Assembly (NCBI RefSeq): GCF_048159605.1
Contig: NZ_JBLREB010000002.1
Location: forward strand, 558,001 to 622,000
DNA from: Ectobacillus polymachus
Lineage (GTDB): Bacteria; Bacillota; Bacilli; Bacillales; Bacillaceae_G
Reading direction: 5' to 3'
Length of the DNA: 64,000 bases
Positions within the stretch are counted from its first letter, which is position 1. Every line of letters starts with the position of its first letter. The translations under genes were made by a program, and so were the position numbers. The notes under the pieces are model-generated. The model was not told the DNA's origin. It saw only the letters and a list, made by a program, of their open reading frames with translations, and did not search any database. Below are positions 59,917 through 64,000 of this stretch, one piece after another.

Positions 59917-60063
59917 CTATTCTTCTCCCATATTTTGCTTCCCGTACTGCTGGTTGTTGCTTTGTCGTCCTTTTTCTACTGGCTGCTTTCCAAAAGAAGC
60001 ACTTCCTTTTGCGCTTGCTGCACTAATAGCACCTTTAGAAGGATTTTTTTTCATTTTGGCCAT
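59917..60063 (-). CDS. 48-residue basic, Gln/Ser-rich protein
   Basis: A minus-strand frame beginning MAKMKKNPSKGAISAASAKG and ending NMGEE. GGGAGGTGA is positioned 5 bases before the ATG, an excellent ribosome site. The composition (Lys, Gln, Ser, Gly, Asn; no Cys or Trp) resembles small spore or DNA-associated proteins, but I do not recognise a family. Larger overlapping + strand frames lack ribosome sites. The carboxypeptidase-like gene lies 60 bases downstream on the same strand. Confidence 0.7.
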   Translation of the reverse strand: MAKMKKNPSKGAISAASAKGSASFGKQPVEKGRQSNNQQYGKQNMGEE

Positions 60064-60141
60064 TACGATCACCTCCCGTTTGTATATTCACCAAACAAAG
60101 TTAAATTATGTAAGCTTTGATAAAATTTATTAGTGAATATA

Positions 60142-60170
60142 TTGCGAATTTTCAGCCGATGGATTATATT
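60142..60170 (+). promoter_or_regulatory. Sigma-A promoter of fadN-fadA-fadE
   Basis: TTGCGA (60142-60147), 17-base spacer, TATATT (60165-60170), about 50 bases upstream of the FadR operator. Confidence 0.65.
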
Positions 60171-60220
60171 TTAAAGTAGATAACTCATTCAATAGAGCAG
60201 CATTTTTTTTACAGAAAAAA

Positions 60221-60238
60221 TGAATGAGTATTCATTCA
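60221..60238. promoter_or_regulatory. FadR (YsiA-type) operator
   Basis: TGAATGAGTATTCATTCA matches the Bacillus FadR consensus TGAATGAMTANTCATTCA except one central position and is a near-perfect palindrome, just before the fadN ribosome site. FadR is derepressed by long-chain acyl-CoA. Confidence 0.92.
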
Positions 60239-60258
60239 AGTGTTAAGGGGGAAAAGGG

Positions 60259-62634
60259 ATGTTTCAAATTCAAAAGGCTGCTGTTCTTGGTTCAGGTGTA
60301 ATGGGGTCTGGAATTGCAGCGCACTTAGCAAACATAGGGATTCCGACACTTTTATTAGACATTGTTCCGAAAACGCTTACAGATAAGGAAATTGTCAAAG
60401 GATTAACACTGGAGAGCAAAGAAGTACGTAATCGATTCAGCCTTAGCGCTATAGAAAAGTTAGCGAAACAAAAGCCCGCACCTCTTACTGCGAAAAAAAA
60501 TAGTATCTTGATTGAAGCAGGGAATATCGAAGATGATTTGGTCCGCCTGAAAGATGTCGATTGGATTATTGAAGTTGTGGTGGAGAAGCTGGAAGTTAAG
60601 CAGCAATTATTTGAAAAAATAGATCGTGTTCGTAAGCCAGGCACGATTGTAAGCTCGAATACTTCCGGTATTTCTATAGAAGCAATGGTAGAAGGTCGTT
60701 CAGAAGACTTTCAAGCACATTTTTTAGGTACACACTTTTTTAATCCGCCTCGATATTTAAAATTACTTGAAATGATTCCAACACAGAAGACAAATCCTAG
60801 CGTAGTAGCATTTATGAAAAGATTCGGAGAAGATATTCTTGGTAAAGGTGTTGTCATTGCAAAGGATACACCGAATTTTATTGCAAACCGTATAGGTACT
60901 TACGGCTTACTCGTGACTGTACAGGAAATGGTTGCACGAGGATACAGTGCAGGCGAGGTTGATTCTATCACAGGTCCGCTAATTGGACGTCCAAAAAGTG
61001 CAACATTCCGTACACTTGATGTTGTTGGGCTTGATACATTCGTTCATGTATCGAATAACGTGTATGAAAATGTTCGAGAAGAAGAACGTAATATATTCAA
61101 AGTACCGGAATTCATGCTGACGATGCTTAAAAACAATTGGCTTGGCAGCAAATCAGGGCAAGGATTTTTCTTGAAGCAAGGGAAAGACATTCTCGAGTTG
61201 AATCCAAGTACGCTTCAATATGAGCCAAGAAAGAAACTTGTTACCGATTCGGTTGAAATGAGCAAGCAAGAAAAGAAAGTAGAAAACCGGATTAAAGCAC
61301 TTATCTATGCAGAAGATCGTGCAGGTAAATTGCTGCAAGCTATTATTATGCCAACGCTGCTGTATGCAGCAAAATTATATAAAGATATAGCAGATTCCAT
61401 TGTTTCTATTGATCAGGCGATGAAATGGGGATTTGGCTGGGAGCTTGGTCCGTTTGAAACGTGGGATGCTATCGGTGTTCGCCGTTCCGTAGAGAAGATG
61501 AAAGAGAACGGTATGAAAGTACCAAATTGGGTCGAGGAGATGCTGGCAAAAGGGTTCGAAACATTTTATAAACAGGATAATGGAAATACCTTTTATTATG
61601 ATACCGGTGCATATAAAGCAGTCGAACAAAATAAAAAGAACATTGTACTGCGGCAAGTAAAAGAAGGTGTAATAAAGAAGAACAGCGGTGCAAGCTTGAT
61701 TGACATCGGGGATGGAGTACTATGCCTTGAATTTCATTCCCAAAATAATGCGATTGGAACGGATATTACACAAATGCTTTCCTATGCAATCGACGAAGTG
61801 GAACGGAATTATAAAGGACTCGTAATCGGAAATCAAGGGAAGAATTTCTGCGTCGGGGCAAATCTTGCGATGATGTTAATGGAAGCACAGGATGAAAACT
61901 ATGATGAAATTAGCTTAGTAGTTAAGCAATTTCAAAATACTCTTATGAAAGTAAAGTATAGTTCGAAGCCTGTTGTCGTAGCTCCGCATGGCATGACACT
62001 TGGTGGCGGCGCTGAAGTTTGTTTGCCGGCCGCCAGCATCCAAGCTTCTAGTGAAACGTATATCGGTCTTGTTGAGGTCGGTGTAGGATTAATTCCTGGC
62101 GGCGGAGGCAATAAGGAATTGTATATCAAGCATCTTAATAAAATGGCTAACGGGGTAGATTTTGACTTGCAGAAGGTTGCAAATAAAGTATTTGAAACGA
62201 TTGCAATGGCAAAGGTGTCGACATCTGCACAGGAAGCGATAGCAACGAACTTTTTAGGAGATAAGGATGCGATTAGTGTTAATCCTGATCATTTATTATA
62301 TGATGCGAAGCAGAAGGCTCTTGCTTTGTACGAAGCCGGCTATAAGCCGCCAGTACGAGGAAAGATTCCTGTAGTAGGAGAAACGGGGTACGCAACGTTA
62401 GTAATTGGTGCACAAGCGATGTACCAATCTGGATATATTTCTAAGTACGATTTGGAAATTGCGAAAAAGCTTGCTTATGTCATTGCTGGAGGAAAGGTCC
62501 CATATGGAACAGAGGTTGATGAGCAATATTTACTCGATTTAGAGCGTGAAGCATTTGTAAGTCTCATTCAAGATATGAAATCACAAGCAAGAATGCAGCA
62601 CATGCTAATAAAAGGAAAACCGCTACGTAATTAG
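60259..62634 (+). CDS. fadN: 3-hydroxyacyl-CoA dehydrogenase / enoyl-CoA hydratase (FadN)
   Basis: 791 residues combining a dehydrogenase (N-terminal, NAD motif AVLGSGVMGSGIAAHLAN) with a C-terminal enoyl-CoA hydratase domain (NFCVGANLAMM, LGGGAEVCLPA, GVGLIPGGGG). Hydration of enoyl-CoA and oxidation of the 3-hydroxyacyl-CoA give 3-ketoacyl-CoA for FadA. AAGGGGGAAAAG precedes the ATG. It is the first gene of fadNAE, with a FadR operator upstream; fadA starts 12 bases after its stop. Confidence 0.96.
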   Translation: MFQIQKAAVLGSGVMGSGIAAHLANIGIPTLLLDIVPKTLTDKEIVKGLTLESKEVRNRFSLSAIEKLAKQKPAPLTAKKNSILIEAGNIEDDLVRLKDVDWIIEVVVEKLEVKQQLFEKIDRVRKPGTIVSSNTSGISIEAMVEGRSEDFQAHFLGTHFFNPPRYLKLLEMIPTQKTNPSVVAFMKRFGEDILGKGVVIAKDTPNFIANRIGTYGLLVTVQEMVARGYSAGEVDSITGPLIGRPKSATFRTLDVVGLDTFVHVSNNVYENVREEERNIFKVPEFMLTMLKNNWLGSKSGQGFFLKQGKDILELNPSTLQYEPRKKLVTDSVEMSKQEKKVENRIKALIYAEDRAGKLLQAIIMPTLLYAAKLYKDIADSIVSIDQAMKWGFGWELGPFETWDAIGVRRSVEKMKENGMKVPNWVEEMLAKGFETFYKQDNGNTFYYDTGAYKAVEQNKKNIVLRQVKEGVIKKNSGASLIDIGDGVLCLEFHSQNNAIGTDITQMLSYAIDEVERNYKGLVIGNQGKNFCVGANLAMMLMEAQDENYDEISLVVKQFQNTLMKVKYSSKPVVVAPHGMTLGGGAEVCLPAASIQASSETYIGLVEVGVGLIPGGGGNKELYIKHLNKMANGVDFDLQKVANKVFETIAMAKVSTSAQEAIATNFLGDKDAISVNPDHLLYDAKQKALALYEAGYKPPVRGKIPVVGETGYATLVIGAQAMYQSGYISKYDLEIAKKLAYVIAGGKVPYGTEVDEQYLLDLEREAFVSLIQDMKSQARMQHMLIKGKPLRN

Positions 62635-62646
62635 GGGGATGAGTAG

Positions 62647-63822
62647 ATGAGAGAAGCTGTAATTGTTGCAGGTGCGAGAACGCCAGTTGGAAAAGCAAAA
62701 AAAGGGGCGCTTGCTACCGTTCGTCCAGATGACTTAGGTGCGCTTGTTGTAAAGGAAACGTTGAAAAGGGCAAATAACTATGAAGGAGACATCGATGATA
62801 TTATTTTCGGCTGTGCTATACCGGAAGCTGAGCAAGGGATGAATATGGCTCGTAATATCGGAGCGCTGGCAGGTATCTCACATACCGTTCCTGCTGTTAC
62901 CATCAACCGTTTTTGTTCATCTGGCTTACAAAGCATTGCTTACGGTGCGGAGCGGATTATGCTAGGGCATGCAGACACGATTCTTGCAGGAGGAGCAGAG
63001 TCGATGAGTCTTGTGCCGATGACGGGACATGTCGTAAGGCTTAATAGTAAATTAGCAGAGCATGCACCTGAATATTATATGAGCATGGGACATACAGCGG
63101 AACAAGTCGCGAATAAGTATGGAATAAGCCGTGAGGATCAGGATACATTTGCAGTTCGAAGTCATCAGCGTGCAGCAGCAGCACTAGAAAACGGAAGATT
63201 TGACAAAGAAACGGTTCCGGTTGAAGTAACCATTCGAGGAGTAGATGACCGTAATAAACCATATGAAAAAACATTTACGTTTACGAAAGATGAAGGAGTT
63301 CGTCAGGAGACAACCCAAGCGATCCTTAGTCAGCTTCGTCCATCCTTTCATGTACGTGGATCTGTTACAGCTGGAAATTCTTCACAGTTGAGCGACGGAG
63401 CTGCCGCTGTTCTACTGATGGACCTGGAAAAGGCGATAGCAGAAGGTCAACAGCCGCTTGCGAAATTTCGTTCGTTTGCTGTAGCAGGAGTTCCTCCAGA
63501 AGTTATGGGGATTGGACCGGTTGCTGCGATTCCGAAAGCACTGCGTCTTGCAGGTTTAGAGCTTTCCGATATTGGCTTATTTGAACTTAATGAAGCCTTT
63601 GCATCGCAGTCTATTCAAGTTATACGTGAGCTCGGCCTAGATGAAGAGAAGGTAAATGTAAATGGCGGGGCGATTGCTTTTGGCCATCCACTTGGATGTA
63701 CAGGTACGAAGCTTACGCTATCTCTTATCCATGAAATGAAACGCCGCGGCGAGCAATTCGGTATCGTGACGATGTGTATTGGCGGAGGAATGGGCGCAGC
63801 TGGTGTATTTGAGCTATTGTAA
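62647..63822 (+). CDS. fadA: Acetyl-CoA C-acyltransferase (3-ketoacyl-CoA thiolase, FadA)
   Basis: 391 residues. Thiolase active-site residues are in order: cysteine in NRFCSSGLQSIAYG (near 91), the NEAFASQ segment, histidine in NGGAIAFGHPLGCTG (near 348), and the second cysteine in VTMCIGGGMGAAG (near 378). It cleaves 3-ketoacyl-CoA to acetyl-CoA and the shortened acyl-CoA. AGGGGGATGAG precedes the ATG. Confidence 0.97.
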   Translation: MREAVIVAGARTPVGKAKKGALATVRPDDLGALVVKETLKRANNYEGDIDDIIFGCAIPEAEQGMNMARNIGALAGISHTVPAVTINRFCSSGLQSIAYGAERIMLGHADTILAGGAESMSLVPMTGHVVRLNSKLAEHAPEYYMSMGHTAEQVANKYGISREDQDTFAVRSHQRAAAALENGRFDKETVPVEVTIRGVDDRNKPYEKTFTFTKDEGVRQETTQAILSQLRPSFHVRGSVTAGNSSQLSDGAAAVLLMDLEKAIAEGQQPLAKFRSFAVAGVPPEVMGIGPVAAIPKALRLAGLELSDIGLFELNEAFASQSIQVIRELGLDEEKVNVNGGAIAFGHPLGCTGTKLTLSLIHEMKRRGEQFGIVTMCIGGGMGAAGVFELL

Positions 63823-63858
63823 TGCCAAATAGATTGAATCCAATAAGGAGGAGTATGA

Positions 63859-64000
63859 ATGGAAAGAACGGTTGGAAGTGCAGTCAAGGGCGGAAGTTTT
63901 CTACTTGATGAAATTACACCACAGCAAGTGTTTACTCCAGAGGATTACACAGAAGAGCATGAATTAATTGCGAAAACCACGGAGAACTTTATCGTAAATG
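63859..64000 (+). CDS. fadE: Acyl-CoA dehydrogenase FadE, 3'-truncated by window edge
   Basis: Only the first 47 codons are present. MERTVGSAVKGGSFLLDEIT followed by TPQQVFTPEDYTEEHELIA resembles the start of Bacillus FadE, the FAD-dependent enzyme catalysing the first oxidation of acyl-CoA. AAGGAGG precedes ATG 63859 at 7 bases; an overlapping ATG at 63855 is in another frame. It is the third gene of fadNAE. Confidence 0.88.
   Translation, partial: MERTVGSAVKGGSFLLDEITPQQVFTPEDYTEEHELIAKTTENFIVN

Noticed and set aside
59902..60133. Two overlapping + strand frames of 72-75 codons
   Set aside because: They shadow the minus-strand 48-aa gene, which has a strong ribosome site; these have none.

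Overview
This window is a stretch of low-GC, spore-former-type Firmicutes chromosome, almost certainly from a Bacillaceae species near the Bacillus cereus/B. subtilis lineages. The evidence is gene order and protein sequence: uvrB-uvrA, yvlD, hprK, lgt, yvoF-like, yvcD-like TPR, trxB, yvcI-rapZ-glmR-whiA-crh, clpP, tRNA-Arg, rpoN, cggR-gapA, pgk-tpiA-gpmI-eno, secG-est-rnr and smpB-ssrA follow the Bacillus backbone. The tmRNA tag (GKNNLALAA) resembles the short tag type I recall from the cereus group. I cannot name the species.

Layout. 1-4000: two tandem surface proteins built from GW/SH3-like repeats, the first cut by the window edge. 4100-9080: SOS-controlled excision repair (LexA-type box, uvrB, uvrA). 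9290-18720: envelope and carbon regulation (yvlD, HPr kinase, lgt, an acetyltransferase, a TPR protein, thioredoxin reductase and the yvcI-crh operon). HPr kinase and Crh, two partners in catabolite control, sit within 9 kb of each other. 18830-21520: clpP under a CtsR-type operator, tRNA-Arg(CCG), sigma-54 and a glutaredoxin-like protein. 21500-28815: the lower-glycolysis block, with a canonical CggR promoter-operator before cggR-gapA.

28816-31986 is an accessory segment between eno and secG. It holds a degenerate MITE, two arrays of 13-bp motifs spaced 20-21 bp apart, a YtfJ-like membrane protein, a broken copy of the eno 3' end with its terminator, an unrecognised membrane protein probably using an ATT start, and a NERD-domain protein. 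31987-38630 returns to backbone (phosphatase, secG, carboxylesterase, RNase R, a TetR/metallo-hydrolase pair, SmpB and tmRNA). 38800-41520: a cobalamin-dependent (class II) ribonucleotide reductase preceded by two NrdR-like boxes 31 bp apart. 41520-57550: more variable content, including an intact MITE with 8-bp target duplications, a phosphoesterase, two tandem C39-like proteins, an amino-acid permease, a DeoR/inositol-dehydrogenase-like pair, a small alarmone synthetase, a SAM-I riboswitch controlling an alpha/beta hydrolase, a GNAT-nitrilase fusion, YitT, a zincin-like protein and a UgtP-like glycosyltransferase. 57690-64000: fatty-acid degradation (fadM-like, fadN, fadA, start of fadE) with a FadR-type operator, interrupted by a minus-strand D,D-carboxypeptidase-like gene and a 48-aa basic protein.

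Most notable: a MITE family with three copies here. Two copies have perfect 8-bp target duplications, they differ by exactly 105 bp bounded by 9-bp repeats, and one sits precisely in a stop codon. Next are the paired helically phased repeat arrays, the eno-tail duplication and the SAM-riboswitch hydrolase. I found no CRISPR array, prophage or intact insertion sequence.
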